From Planctomycetaceae bacterium (GTDB lineage Bacteria > Planctomycetota > Planctomycetia > Planctomycetales > Planctomycetaceae): a stretch of 64,000 bases of DNA. Under the pieces are notes generated by a model. The model did no database searches, was not told where the DNA came from, and saw nothing but the letters and a program-made list of their open reading frames with translations. Positions 37,238-46,445 of the stretch are shown here, in pieces. How positions within the stretch are numbered: position 1 is the first letter of the stretch; each line of letters opens with the position of its first letter. The stretch lies in assembly GCA_020426325.1 (NCBI GenBank), contig JAGQQG010000010.1:27086-91085 (forward strand), given 5' to 3'. The position numbers and the translations under genes are program-made.

Positions 37238-38128
37238 TTATTCACTCTCAGCCTTCGCGGGAGCAGGACCTTCGCCGATGGGCCAGAGTTCCCAGCGACG
37301 GACGAAGACCTCTGCAAGTTCGGTTTGCAATTGCAGCCGCCCGAACGTCGGTGAAGAGTCGAAGGCTTCGTTCACTTTCACGCCGTTGACGTACACGCGG
37401 ATGTGACCTCCTTCTGCGAAGGTATCAATCCGAGTCCACTGGCCGTCGGGGCTCTCGACATCTTCGCGTCCACGGAAGCCGATGACGTCTTCCCAGTCGG
37501 GGTCGCGTCCATACCAGTTGATCCGTTTGCGGTTGTTCTCGTCAAATCGTTCGCGCGGATGGGCGTCCTGCCAGATGACCTCGCCGTCACGGTCACGACC
37601 AACCTCGCACGTCACCGCCAGTGGAACTTCTTTGCCTGTGGTGTCCTGTCCGCTGACCAGGATGAAGTCGCCGCATCCACCCTCGATAATCTGAACTTCG
37701 ATCGAAGGCATCCAGATGCCCCCGTACGAGCCGTCCGCCCCCTGAGCGTGAATCAACAAGCCCGAGTCCTTCGTGCGATCGACCCGGTTCTCCCACGTCT
37801 TCTCACCCCATTTGAACTCCAGCACGCAATGATAGTCCCGGTACTCGGTCTTTGTGAGCAGCCCGCCGAGACCATCCCCGGTGACGTGCAGTATGCCATC
37901 GGTGACGCGGAACACCTGACGTGGGTCCTCGTACTGAGTGTCCTTCATCCAGGTGTAAAACCCGTCGAGTGATTCGCCGTCAAACAGACGGATCACCTCG
38001 GTCGGCTGTGTTGCTTCCGGTCGGCGAGCCGGGTCAAACGTGGTTCCTCCGGGTTCGTCCGCGGGCACGCTTTCTGAATTTGTGGCGAGAATGAGTGTGG
38101 CAAGCAGAATACAAAGTCGGTCGTTCAT
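37238..38128 (-). CDS. secreted DUF1080 protein (3-keto-disaccharide hydrolase-like)
   Basis: Start ATG 38128 follows GGAG by 8 bases and opens a signal peptide (LCILLATLILATNSESVPA). The frame to 38224 is rejected. The mature part is a concanavalin-like jelly roll of the DUF1080 family: VIRLFDGESLDGFYTWMKD, VTDGILHVTGDGLGGLLT, YRDYHCVLEFKWGEKTW, the typical KDSGLLIHAQG, SIEVQIIEGGCGDFIL, and GGHIRVYVNGVKVNEAFDSS. Members act on oxidised disaccharides or bind glycans. It is divergent from a second DUF1080 gene, with an inverted repeat between them. Confidence 0.9.
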   Translation of the reverse strand: MNDRLCILLATLILATNSESVPADEPGGTTFDPARRPEATQPTEVIRLFDGESLDGFYTWMKDTQYEDPRQVFRVTDGILHVTGDGLGGLLTKTEYRDYHCVLEFKWGEKTWENRVDRTKDSGLLIHAQGADGSYGGIWMPSIEVQIIEGGCGDFILVSGQDTTGKEVPLAVTCEVGRDRDGEVIWQDAHPRERFDENNRKRINWYGRDPDWEDVIGFRGREDVESPDGQWTRIDTFAEGGHIRVYVNGVKVNEAFDSSPTFGRLQLQTELAEVFVRRWELWPIGEGPAPAKAESE

Positions 38129-38240
38129 CAGTTCACTCCGGTCAACAGTCGTGGTAAGGGACATCAGTATGACGGGTGCCGAGACGATTTCCCACACACC
38201 CGGTGATGAGACCTCAATCAACAAACGTAGTGGGATTTCT

Positions 38241-38393
38241 CGCAGAGACGCGGAGTCGCAGAGGGCTTGCTCGAACCTGTCACGAACTCTCGTCCGTGCG
38301 ACTGCATTCCTATTGCAAGTTGATCTCTCGGGTCAATTGCCCTTCCCCGTTCTGTACACCTCCCGTCTCTCTGCGGCTCCGCGTCTCTGCGAG
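38241..38393. repeat. intergenic inverted repeat (25-bp arms)
   Basis: Arm 38241-38265 (CTCGCAGAGACGCGGAGTCG) pairs with arm 38369-38393 at 24 of 25 positions, spacer 103 bases. It lies between two divergent DUF1080 genes, so it cannot be a terminator of either. Confidence 0.88.
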
Positions 38394-38525
38394 AGAATTC
38401 TTCAGATAGGTGATATACGCAGAACGGATCAGGCAGCCTTGGCTTGCGAGTTGTCTCGCAGTGGCCAACAATCAGGACTTCTCACCTGCTGACTTCACGA
38501 AGTCCCACCTTTGGAGCACGCCAAG

Positions 38526-39227
38526 ATGCGAAGCCGAACACTGACTGTACTCCCGATTCTTGCAACCGTCTTTCTCCTCTGTGCCTCACAAGTCAGCGCC
38601 CAGGGAAACCCACCTGAGGGGTTCGTCTCGCTATTCAACGGCAAGGACCTCTCCGGTTGGAAGGGACTTGTCGGTAATCCGAAGTCACGAGCAGAGATGT
38701 CTCCCGAGGATCTGGCAGCGGCTCAGGAGAAGGCCGATGATGAGATGCGGGCTCACTGGTCGGTTGTGGACGGCGAACTTGTGTTCGATGGCAAAGGGCA
38801 AAGCCTGTGCACCGCCAAGGACTACGGCAATTTCGAGATGTATGTTGACTGGAAGATCCTCGAAGGGGGCGACAGCGGCATCTATCTCCGTGGCACTCCT
38901 CAGGTTCAAATCTGGGACACAGAGTACAAAGACTATGAGAAGCATGGTGCCCACAAGGGGAGCGGGGCACTCTGGAACAACCAGAAACACGAGAGATTCC
39001 CGCTCGTGAAAGCGGACAACCCGGTCGGTGAGTGGAACACGTTCTACATCAAAATGGTTGGTGACAAAGTCACGATCAAGCTGAACGGTCAACTGGTGGT
39101 CGACAACACAGTTCTCGAAAACTTCTGGGAGCGTGACAAGCCGCTTTACCCAACCGGTCAGATCGAACTCCAGAATCACGGTAATACCCTCTGGTTTCGC
39201 AATCTCTACATCCGGGAACTCGACTGA
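38526..39227 (+). CDS. secreted DUF1080 protein
   Basis: ATG 38526 follows GGAG and opens a signal peptide (LPILATVFLLCASQVSAQ). The 233-residue protein is a minimal DUF1080 jelly roll: GFVSLFNGKDLSGWKGL, WSVVDGELVFDGKGQSL, YGNFEMYVDWKILEGGDSGI, YLRGTPQVQIWD, GSGALWNNQ, WNTFYIKMVGDKVTIKLNG and IELQNHGNTLWFRNLYIREL. This GDSGIYLRG/LQNHG pattern is the most common planctomycete form. The stop codon overlaps the next start (TGATG), so it is translationally coupled to the four-module esterase gene. Confidence 0.93.
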   Translation: MRSRTLTVLPILATVFLLCASQVSAQGNPPEGFVSLFNGKDLSGWKGLVGNPKSRAEMSPEDLAAAQEKADDEMRAHWSVVDGELVFDGKGQSLCTAKDYGNFEMYVDWKILEGGDSGIYLRGTPQVQIWDTEYKDYEKHGAHKGSGALWNNQKHERFPLVKADNPVGEWNTFYIKMVGDKVTIKLNGQLVVDNTVLENFWERDKPLYPTGQIELQNHGNTLWFRNLYIRELD

Positions 39228-42088
39228 TGTATCGACGACAGGTGTTGCTGACGCTGCTGTTCACGTGCATCGGCGTCCAAACCACGATCGCAGAAGATGA
39301 ACCGCTGACGATCGTCACATTGGGCGATTCGATCACGAAGGGCATCCGTACGGGTGTCACGGCTGACGAAACGTTCGCTTCTCTGACTGAAGCATCGCTC
39401 GTGGCTGAGGGGATGAGTTGCAAGGTCATCAATGTCGGGATCGGCGGAGAACGAACGGATCAGGCGCTGCGGCGATTGGATGAGATCATCGCGCTCAAGC
39501 CCCAAGTCGTCACCGTGATGTATGGAACGAATGACAGTTACGTCGATCCGGGGAGGGTCGCCAGTCGCATCACAGTCGAGGAGTACACATCGAATCTGCA
39601 GGAGATCGTGACGCGACTGCTGCTCGCCGGCATTCAACCCATCCTCATGACGGAGCCACGCTGGGCCGCGGACGCAGGGCTTAACGGCCTCGATGAGCAT
39701 CCCGATCTGCGACTCGCACATTACGTCGATGCCTGTCGCGATGTCGCGGATCAACTCGGCGTGCCACTGGTCGATCACTTCGCACACTGGACCGTGGCAG
39801 AGTCACAAGGGCAGACGCTGCGTGATTGGACGACGGATGGGTGTCACCCGAACCCAATCGGTCACCGTGAACTGACTCAGGTCATGCTGCCCATTCTGAA
39901 GGTGGCAGTCTCGCAAACTGGAGAACAGAGACCGGCTGTTTCTGAAGTAGCATCGACGCTTTTATCAGGCAGCGAGCCTGTCCGCGTCGTCTGTTTCGGC
40001 GACAGTGTGACCGGGCTGTACTATCACACCGGTGGACGCCGGGCGTACACCGATCTGCTGGGGATCGCCCTGCGTCGCCTCTGTCCGCGAGCAGTGATCA
40101 CGACCATCAACGCAGGCATCAGCGGTCACACCACCCGCGACGCATTGGCCCGCATCGACAAGGATGTGTTGGATCAGAAGCCGTCGCTGGTGACGGTCAT
40201 GTTCGGTCTCAACGACATGACACGTGTGCCGCTTGATGAATACCGCACCAATCTGAAAACCATCATCGAGAAGTGCAGAGGTGTTGGCGCCAAGGTCGTG
40301 CTTTGCACGCCGAATTCTGTCATCACGACCGACAGTCGACCGGTCGAGAAACTGGAACAATACTGCGACATCGTCCGTGAGGTGGCAGCGGAAAAGAACG
40401 TGCCTTTGTGTGACACATACGCTGCATATCAGGCGTTGCGTGAGCAGGACCCACTCGCATGGCGACTGTTGATGAGCGACGAGATTCACCCGAATCACGA
40501 TGGCCACAAGGTCATCGCTGAGCACATCGCCCAGACGATCACAGGTCGGAAGACCTCACTCGCACGTGTCGCTCCCCTGCGGCCGGCGACGCCACACACA
40601 TTTGCCAAACTGCGGGCGGGTGAGCCGATCAAGGTGCTGGCGATGCCGCCGTTTGATCAGTCCGTCAGCGAGACAATCCAACAGATTGCACCGGACGCAT
40701 CCGTTGAAGTTGTGCCGTGGAATGTCGACGGGAAGTCGGTCCGGGATTTGGAGCAGGATGCCAATTCGCAAGTACGAGCACTTAAGCCGGACCTGGTCGT
40801 CATTGCGGTTCCGCGATCAGCGAGCGCAGCCTCGGAGGAAGAATTCATCAGATCCTTTGCCTGGATTATGAACTGGTCGCTCAGCTTCGGACGTCAGGAG
40901 TGGGACGTGCTTGTCGTGCATCTGGATGTGGTTGAGCCAGCTGAGGGTGAGCATGATGATCTTATTCGAAAGCTGGTCGCGGCACAGGATCTGACGCTGA
41001 TCGACCGATCGCAAGATAACGAGGCGGATGCTGCGACGATCTTCAGTGACTGGCTGCGTCAGGAATGGCCCGTGTTGCCGGAGGTGAATGGAGCTGTCGA
41101 GATCCCCGCGCAGGAATGGCCCCGGCGTCCCGGTCCACGAAACGTGCGGACTCTCATCCACTATCCGGGAGGCCGACTCGACAATGTGAATGAGCAGACC
41201 GGGCTGATGCTCACGCTGCACAACTGGGGCGGCACCGATTGTGTGGGCACGGCTGATCCGACACGACTGGCTGATGAACTGAACGTCGTCGCCATCTGTG
41301 TGAACTACCTGCAGAGCGGGCGGCAAGCCTCGATCGAAGACCCGGAGCCGTACGATTGTGGCTATCTGCAGGCCCTCGACGCCCTGCGGGCTTTGCACTT
41401 TGTGTTCGATCGACTCCAACAGGCCCAGCGACCCTTTCACGCGGGACGCATTTACGCCACCGGTGGATCGGGCGGCGGGAACGTGTCGCTGATGGCCAAC
41501 AAGCTGGCCCCGACAACGTTCGCCTGTATCATCGACATGTGCGGCATGGCCAGGCTCACAGACGACATCGCCTACGACCTCCCTGGAGGCAGTCCCCTCA
41601 ACGCCCGCTGGAGTCGCAACCCGGAAAGTCCGAACTATCTCGCGACGGATGCTCAGGAGATTCGCTTCATCGGCAACCCGTCGCATTTGTCCGTGATGGA
41701 AGAGCACGGATCGACGAGTCGCATTGTCGTCGTGCATGGTGAGGACGATGCCATGTGTCTGCCGGAGGACAAGCGGGAAATGGTCGCCAACATGCAGACC
41801 GCCAGGTTGACTGTCGAACCACACTGGATCACGACTGACGATGTCGACGGTACCGTCTTCACCACGTCCGGTCACTCGCTCGGCGATCGCACGGCCATCG
41901 TGTTTCAGGTCGCGGGAAAGTACCTCCGTCCCGACAGCCCCGATGCGATCGTGCGACCCGGCCCGACGAACTTCGAGACGCGAGACGTGGCCGTTCATTA
42001 TCCGACAACGAACGGCGAATACGTCATCTCATACCAGCAAGGTTATCCGACCGGCAGGTTCCAGAGTCGTGCGAGCACACGAAACTAA
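39227..42088 (+). CDS. multi-module secreted esterase: two SGNH hydrolases, a degenerate module and an alpha/beta hydrolase
   Basis: A 953-residue exported protein (signal about 1-22, VLLTLLFTCIGVQTTIA). Module 1 (26-235) is an SGNH/GDSL esterase with Ser35 in LGDSITKG, MYGTNDSY, and Asp204/His207 in DGCHPNP. Module 2 (250-440) repeats this with Ser260 in CFGDSVTGL, MFGLNDMT, and Asp418/His421 in DEIHPNHDGH. Module 3 (about 465-615) keeps an SGNH-like alternation but no GDS or DxxH. Module 4 (640-930) is an alpha/beta hydrolase with nucleophile Ser748 in ATGGSGGGNVSL, acid in VVVHGEDDAMCLP and His in TTSGHSLGD. Its start codon overlaps the upstream DUF1080 stop. Probably deacylates polysaccharides. 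Confidence 0.88.
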   Translation: MYRRQVLLTLLFTCIGVQTTIAEDEPLTIVTLGDSITKGIRTGVTADETFASLTEASLVAEGMSCKVINVGIGGERTDQALRRLDEIIALKPQVVTVMYGTNDSYVDPGRVASRITVEEYTSNLQEIVTRLLLAGIQPILMTEPRWAADAGLNGLDEHPDLRLAHYVDACRDVADQLGVPLVDHFAHWTVAESQGQTLRDWTTDGCHPNPIGHRELTQVMLPILKVAVSQTGEQRPAVSEVASTLLSGSEPVRVVCFGDSVTGLYYHTGGRRAYTDLLGIALRRLCPRAVITTINAGISGHTTRDALARIDKDVLDQKPSLVTVMFGLNDMTRVPLDEYRTNLKTIIEKCRGVGAKVVLCTPNSVITTDSRPVEKLEQYCDIVREVAAEKNVPLCDTYAAYQALREQDPLAWRLLMSDEIHPNHDGHKVIAEHIAQTITGRKTSLARVAPLRPATPHTFAKLRAGEPIKVLAMPPFDQSVSETIQQIAPDASVEVVPWNVDGKSVRDLEQDANSQVRALKPDLVVIAVPRSASAASEEEFIRSFAWIMNWSLSFGRQEWDVLVVHLDVVEPAEGEHDDLIRKLVAAQDLTLIDRSQDNEADAATIFSDWLRQEWPVLPEVNGAVEIPAQEWPRRPGPRNVRTLIHYPGGRLDNVNEQTGLMLTLHNWGGTDCVGTADPTRLADELNVVAICVNYLQSGRQASIEDPEPYDCGYLQALDALRALHFVFDRLQQAQRPFHAGRIYATGGSGGGNVSLMANKLAPTTFACIIDMCGMARLTDDIAYDLPGGSPLNARWSRNPESPNYLATDAQEIRFIGNPSHLSVMEEHGSTSRIVVVHGEDDAMCLPEDKREMVANMQTARLTVEPHWITTDDVDGTVFTTSGHSLGDRTAIVFQVAGKYLRPDSPDAIVRPGPTNFETRDVAVHYPTTNGEYVISYQQGYPTGRFQSRASTRN

Positions 42089-42135
42089 TGATCGACTATG
42101 CAGTCTGACACTTCGCAATCCTGAGGACATGTTGA

Positions 42136-43794
42136 ATGAAGACCGCACTTCTGTGTCTGACTCTGCTGCTCGTGTCAATTCCTCTCGTGGCAGACGATCA
42201 GCTCGACCTTGGTGACGTCACCGAGCGCCATGTGATGATCCCGATGCGAGACGGCAAGCACTTGTCGGCTTACCTGTATTCGCCGCCGGGTGAGGGGCCG
42301 TGGCCGGTCATCTTCGAGCAGCGGTATGCATCCCTTCGTGGGGAGTCGACGCGGCGGTGGGCAGCCGATTTTGCCCGCAAAGGGTTCGTCGTGGCGATGG
42401 TCAACTATCGCGGCACGCATCTGTCCGAGGGGACATGGGTCGGCTACCGGGCGTTGCAGTGGGGCGAACTTCAGGATGGATTCGACACGTGCGAATGGCT
42501 GGCCGAGCAGGAGTGGAGCACGGGCAAGGTCGGCACGTTCGGCAGTTCGCAGGGCGGATATGCTCAGAACTATCTGGCCGTCACCCAGCCGCCTCACCTC
42601 GTCTGTCAGTACATGACCGACACCGGTCTGAGCCTGTTTGGAGAAGGGTATCGTATTGGAGGCACCACTCGACCTGTGCGATTCAAGAGTCTGGAAGATG
42701 TTTGTCGAAACCCGGAAGACAACCGGCATCTGCTCGAGGAGTGGTTTGAACATCCGCACTACGACGAATACTGGCAGGCGGAGGACTGCACGCTGCACTT
42801 TGACAGAATGAACGTCCCCTGCTTCACCATCGGCAGCTGGTATGATTTCATGAATCAGGGATCGATCGCCAGCTTTCAGGGCCGTCAGCAGCACGGCGGT
42901 CCGAACTCTCGTGGACAGCAGCAACTCCTCATCGGTCCCTGGCTGCATGGACGGTTGAACAAGGGTAACAAGGTTGGCGACCTCTCATATCCGGACAACG
43001 CAGCCTGGCCTGTCGAAGAGCACATGGTGCGCTGGTTCAATCACTATCTCAAGGGCGAAGACAACGGCGTCGAGAGTGATCCCCCGGTGCGGTACTACGT
43101 GATGGGTGCAGTCGACGAGGAAAACGCTCCCGGCAACTTCTGGAGAGAGGCTGAGGACTTCCCTCCCCCGGCTGATGAGACATCGTTCTATCTGCGAGCC
43201 GGTGGCGACCTCTCACAGGACAAGCCGGAAGACTTCGCGAGCACAACGAGCTACACGAGCGATCCGTTTCACCCGATGGAGATCCCCGGTCAATCGTTCC
43301 CGGGAGCGAAGGACGCGCGAGTCTTCGAGCAGCAGTCGGAAGTTCTGACCTTCACGACTGAACCTCTCTCAGAACCCGTTGAGTGGACCGGGCGTGCCCA
43401 TGCGGAGTTGTTTCTCTCCTCAACGGCGAAGGACACGGACGTGATCGTTCGAGTGTCGGATGTGTACCCGGATGGCAGATCGATCCTGATTGTCGACTAT
43501 CCGTGGCGAGTGCGGTATCGCGAAGGATTTGGTCATGAAACGTTGATGGAGCCGGGACAGGTCTATCGAGTTGCTTTCCCGGTCGGATGGATGAGTCAGA
43601 TCTTCAACGCGGGACATCGCATCCGCTTGACCGTCGCCAGCACCGGGGCACCGCTGTACGAGCCGAATCCCCAAACCGGCGAGCCGCTGACGATCGAGTT
43701 TCCAGAAGACGCGGTCTCTGCCGTGAACACGATTCATCACGAACGTGAACACGCCTCACGGATCATCGCACCTGTGCTGAGGAGATTACCTTAA
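42136..43794 (+). CDS. secreted CocE/NonD-family serine hydrolase
   Basis: A 552-residue exported hydrolase; start ATG 42136 has GAGGAC upstream and a signal peptide (LCLTLLLVSIPLVA). The alpha/beta domain carries MIPMRDGKHLSAYLY, VAMVNYRGTHLSEGTW and nucleophile Ser138 in GTFGSSQGGYAQNY. The acid Asp is in TIGSWYDFMNQG and the His in LLIGPWLHGRLNKG. The C-terminal jelly roll of the X-Pro dipeptidyl-peptidase type follows (EWTGRAHAELFLSSTAKDTD, FNAGHRIRLTVASTGAP). It follows the multi-module esterase by 47 bp in the same direction. Substrate unknown (esters or peptides). Confidence 0.9.
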   Translation: MKTALLCLTLLLVSIPLVADDQLDLGDVTERHVMIPMRDGKHLSAYLYSPPGEGPWPVIFEQRYASLRGESTRRWAADFARKGFVVAMVNYRGTHLSEGTWVGYRALQWGELQDGFDTCEWLAEQEWSTGKVGTFGSSQGGYAQNYLAVTQPPHLVCQYMTDTGLSLFGEGYRIGGTTRPVRFKSLEDVCRNPEDNRHLLEEWFEHPHYDEYWQAEDCTLHFDRMNVPCFTIGSWYDFMNQGSIASFQGRQQHGGPNSRGQQQLLIGPWLHGRLNKGNKVGDLSYPDNAAWPVEEHMVRWFNHYLKGEDNGVESDPPVRYYVMGAVDEENAPGNFWREAEDFPPPADETSFYLRAGGDLSQDKPEDFASTTSYTSDPFHPMEIPGQSFPGAKDARVFEQQSEVLTFTTEPLSEPVEWTGRAHAELFLSSTAKDTDVIVRVSDVYPDGRSILIVDYPWRVRYREGFGHETLMEPGQVYRVAFPVGWMSQIFNAGHRIRLTVASTGAPLYEPNPQTGEPLTIEFPEDAVSAVNTIHHEREHASRIIAPVLRRLP

Positions 43795-43999
43795 CAGACA
43801 CACGCTCTTTGGCGAGGTGCCTGGCCCCTTGCACTCTCCGATGTGCACACATCCAGAAACTCCTTGGCCAAAGTGTCGTTCGGACAACAATGATCTATAC
43901 TCAACCCTTCAACAGGGACCACCAAGTCGTCCGCAGCCCCGCTGATTTTGACAGTTCTCGTTCCGAATAAACACCAGTTACCCAGCTTGGAGCGATGAT

Positions 44000-44733
44000 T
44001 TGACGTGCAAAAACTGTGGGTCAGTGAAAACAATCAAGGCACACCTCGTTCCACGTGTTTTTTGTGTCCAGGTTCAAACTGGAAAAGCGCACGCTGCACT
44101 TGTTACGCAAAATGGGAACTTCAGAATCTCTCAGTCCGGAATCTGGGATCGCGATATTCTCTGCGGCCCGTGTGATGGCATGCTCGGCAAATATGAGAAC
44201 TACGCCCATCAAGTAGCGAATGTGATTAGAGAGTCTGGCTCGACCAAATTGGTAAGTGCAAGATCGTTGATGGCGTGGACACGAATCAGATTCTTCGGTT
44301 TTGCGCAGGCGTTCTCTACAAATACAGTCTAACAACAAAGGATTATGGACGGATCGAACTCAATCGTTATCAGGAAGTCTTGCGAATGTTTCTTTTTGAC
44401 AAAAACGCAATAACCCCAGATGAACTTGATGCATTTGTCTTTCGACCCTTGACTTACCCCTCCGACAATGGCGTGTTCGCTTACCGAGCGCCTAAACCCG
44501 ACAAACAATATGGCGCCAACATTTATCGAATGATGATGGGCGGGTTGATGTTCTTCATCAAACTGGATCGCAGAAGCTTCCCTGAGGGAGCCGTATCCAA
44601 AATTCTTATGAAAAACGCGAATGGATTGCCATACCTAACCACACCGGTTGTCGGATTGGAAGAGTTTGAGATGGCCCGAGAGTCATTTCAGAAGAATCAG
44701 GGGCTCTCGGAATACTTGGACAAGAACCCGTGA
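44000..44733 (+). pseudogene. HNH-like zinc protein gene, split by a frameshift
   Basis: Two overlapping frames appear to be one gene. Frame 1 starts at TTG 44000 (GGAG 7 bases upstream) and gives C3-KNC6, AHLVPR and CGPCDGMLGKYENY, a zinc-ribbon/HNH-like layout. Near 44240-44260 the sense passes into frame 2 (DTNQILRFCAGVLYKYSL) and runs to 44733. A single missing base around TTGGTAAGTGC explains the shift. The merged protein would be about 243 residues. The gene is visibly more AT-rich than its neighbours, suggesting transfer. Alternatives are a sequencing error or two separate products. The family resembles defence or nuclease-associated HNH proteins, but no function is assigned. Confidence 0.6.
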
Positions 44734-44851
44734 TCGCTGGATAACTTCTGCATGTCCTTTGAAGTCAAGCAGTCACGTAAGGCGCATGCAGCAGCTGGGA
44801 ATGCACCAAGTTTGAGGTGCATTCCACTTCGTTTCATGCACGCTACCTCAC

Positions 44852-46273
44852 TCAGAACAACTCAGTGATGGGAGCACCTTCGGCGAGCAAGTTGTACGGC
44901 CGTCCTTCGAGGTCGGTCGCTTCGAGGTCGTGGATGCCCATCGCGTGATAGACGGTCTTGGTGACGTCTGCGGGTGTGACCGGTTTGTCGGCCGGGTACT
45001 CGCCCAGCTTGTCGCTGGAGCCGTATGCCTGTCCGCCTTGCACGCCTCCGCCGACGAGCAAATCGGTGAGGCAGTGTGTCCAGTGATCGCGTCCGGCTCC
45101 CGAGACGCCGCCCGATCGGGGGTCGCCGATCTTGGGGGTGCGGCCCATCTCGCTGGTGACCATCAGCAGCGTCTCGTCCAGGAGTCCTCGTTCGGACAGG
45201 TCTGCAATGAGAGCCGAGAAGCACTGGTCGAACTCGGGCAGCAGATGATCTTTCAGGCAGTCGAAGTTGCTGCCATGCGTATCCCAGCTGCCGGCACTCT
45301 TGCATTTCTTGGCGACCGCAGAGCCCGCACCTTCGCCCAGCCAGAAGACCGTGATGAACGGAACTTCCGCTTCGACCAATCGTCGTGCGAGCAGCAGACT
45401 CATCGCGTTCACCGAGTTGCCATATCGTTGTCGCACAGACTCCGTCTCACCCGAGATGTCGAAGGCCTCAGTGGTCTTGGATGACGAAAGCAGAGAGAGT
45501 GCCCGATCGGTCTGGCGGTTCCACGTCTGTGCTGAGCCGACGGCGTCGAACTCTCGTCGGGCATCGTCGAACGCGGTCAGCAGCTCACTTCGAGAAGCGA
45601 TGCGACCGGAGGTGACATTTTGTTGGAGTTCGAGGGACGGCGCTTTGAACTTCAGCGGCTCGTCACGACTGCCGTTGAGGTACAGCGGGTCGTACTCGAC
45701 CCCCAGTCGGGCAGCGAACTGACCGGGCCGCGTGTACGGTTTGCGGCTCGGCATGTGCGGCAGGGAGATCGCGTTCGGCAGGTACGGATGAGCCGGTCGC
45801 TTGGCCGCGACGACCGTCCCCATATAGGGCCAGTCATCCGGATACGGCGTGCGATCATTCCCCTTGGTCTTGAACGTCACATCCGGCACATGGCCGGTCA
45901 GATTGTAATAGTACCCGGCGTGGTGGTCATTCGTATTGACCGTTCCACTAACCGAGCGAATGGCCGCCAGATGATGAGCCTGCTCCGCCAGCAAGGGGAG
46001 ATGCTCACACAAAGTGAGGCCCGGCGCGGACGTTGAGATAGGCTCGAACGGCCCACGATACTCAGCCGGGGCGTGAGGCTTCATGTCCCACGTATCAATG
46101 TGCGAAGCCCCGCCACACAGAAAGAACAGGATCGTCGACTTCGCCTTGCCTCCCGTCGTTTGAGCATCCGCATTCGCCAGCATCCGCTGCGGACGTCCAA
46201 ATGTCACGCCTCCCAGACCCAGCCCGGAGGCGACGAGAAACGTGCGACGGTTCAGGCGGGAAGTGGCTGGCAT
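44852..46273 (-). CDS. Tat-exported DUF1501 protein
   Basis: A sulfatase/phosphatase-superfamily-like protein of unknown activity that is expanded in planctomycetes. It begins with a twin-arginine signal (LNRRTFLVASGLGLGGVTFG). Conserved DUF1501 segments: TILFFLCGGASHIDTWDMKP, APAEYRGPFEPISTSAPGL, EHLPLLAEQAHHLAAIRS, DDWPYMGTVVAAKRP, SLLLARRLVEAEVPFITVFW, SWDTHGSNFDCLKDHLLP and MVTSEMGRTPKIG, then GRDHWTHCLTDLLVGGGVQGG. It usually pairs with a DUF1549/DUF1553 cytochrome gene; none is present here, so it is an orphan. Confidence 0.95.
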   Translation of the reverse strand: MPATSRLNRRTFLVASGLGLGGVTFGRPQRMLANADAQTTGGKAKSTILFFLCGGASHIDTWDMKPHAPAEYRGPFEPISTSAPGLTLCEHLPLLAEQAHHLAAIRSVSGTVNTNDHHAGYYYNLTGHVPDVTFKTKGNDRTPYPDDWPYMGTVVAAKRPAHPYLPNAISLPHMPSRKPYTRPGQFAARLGVEYDPLYLNGSRDEPLKFKAPSLELQQNVTSGRIASRSELLTAFDDARREFDAVGSAQTWNRQTDRALSLLSSSKTTEAFDISGETESVRQRYGNSVNAMSLLLARRLVEAEVPFITVFWLGEGAGSAVAKKCKSAGSWDTHGSNFDCLKDHLLPEFDQCFSALIADLSERGLLDETLLMVTSEMGRTPKIGDPRSGGVSGAGRDHWTHCLTDLLVGGGVQGGQAYGSSDKLGEYPADKPVTPADVTKTVYHAMGIHDLEATDLEGRPYNLLAEGAPITELF

Positions 46274-46355
46274 CAGAGGCTTCCAATGTCAAAGGTGGGA
46301 CAAACTCCCATTGTCACCAGATCACCGCCGACTGCAAGAGCAGCCTTAGATGATA

Positions 46356-46443
46356 GAACACTGATGACACGGATCTGGCGGATGAACATGGATCTCATGT
46401 TGTCGATCCGTGACAATCAGCAAGATCCGCGTCATCTGCGTTC
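46356..46443. repeat. intergenic inverted repeat (26-bp imperfect arms)
   Basis: Arm 46356-46381 (GAACACTGATGACACGGATC start) pairs imperfectly with arm 46418-46443 (ending CATCTGCGTTC). It fills the gap between the DUF1501 start and the stop of the oxidoreductase gene, both on the minus strand. Confidence 0.75.
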
Positions 46444-46445
46444 CA

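Noticed and set aside
38040..38492. A 150-residue plus-strand frame
   Set aside because: It runs through the 5' end of a DUF1080 gene and the inverted repeat; no domain.
40817..41998. A 393-residue minus-strand frame
   Set aside because: Antisense to the multi-module esterase; no recognisable fold, and the sense strand shows complete catalytic motifs.
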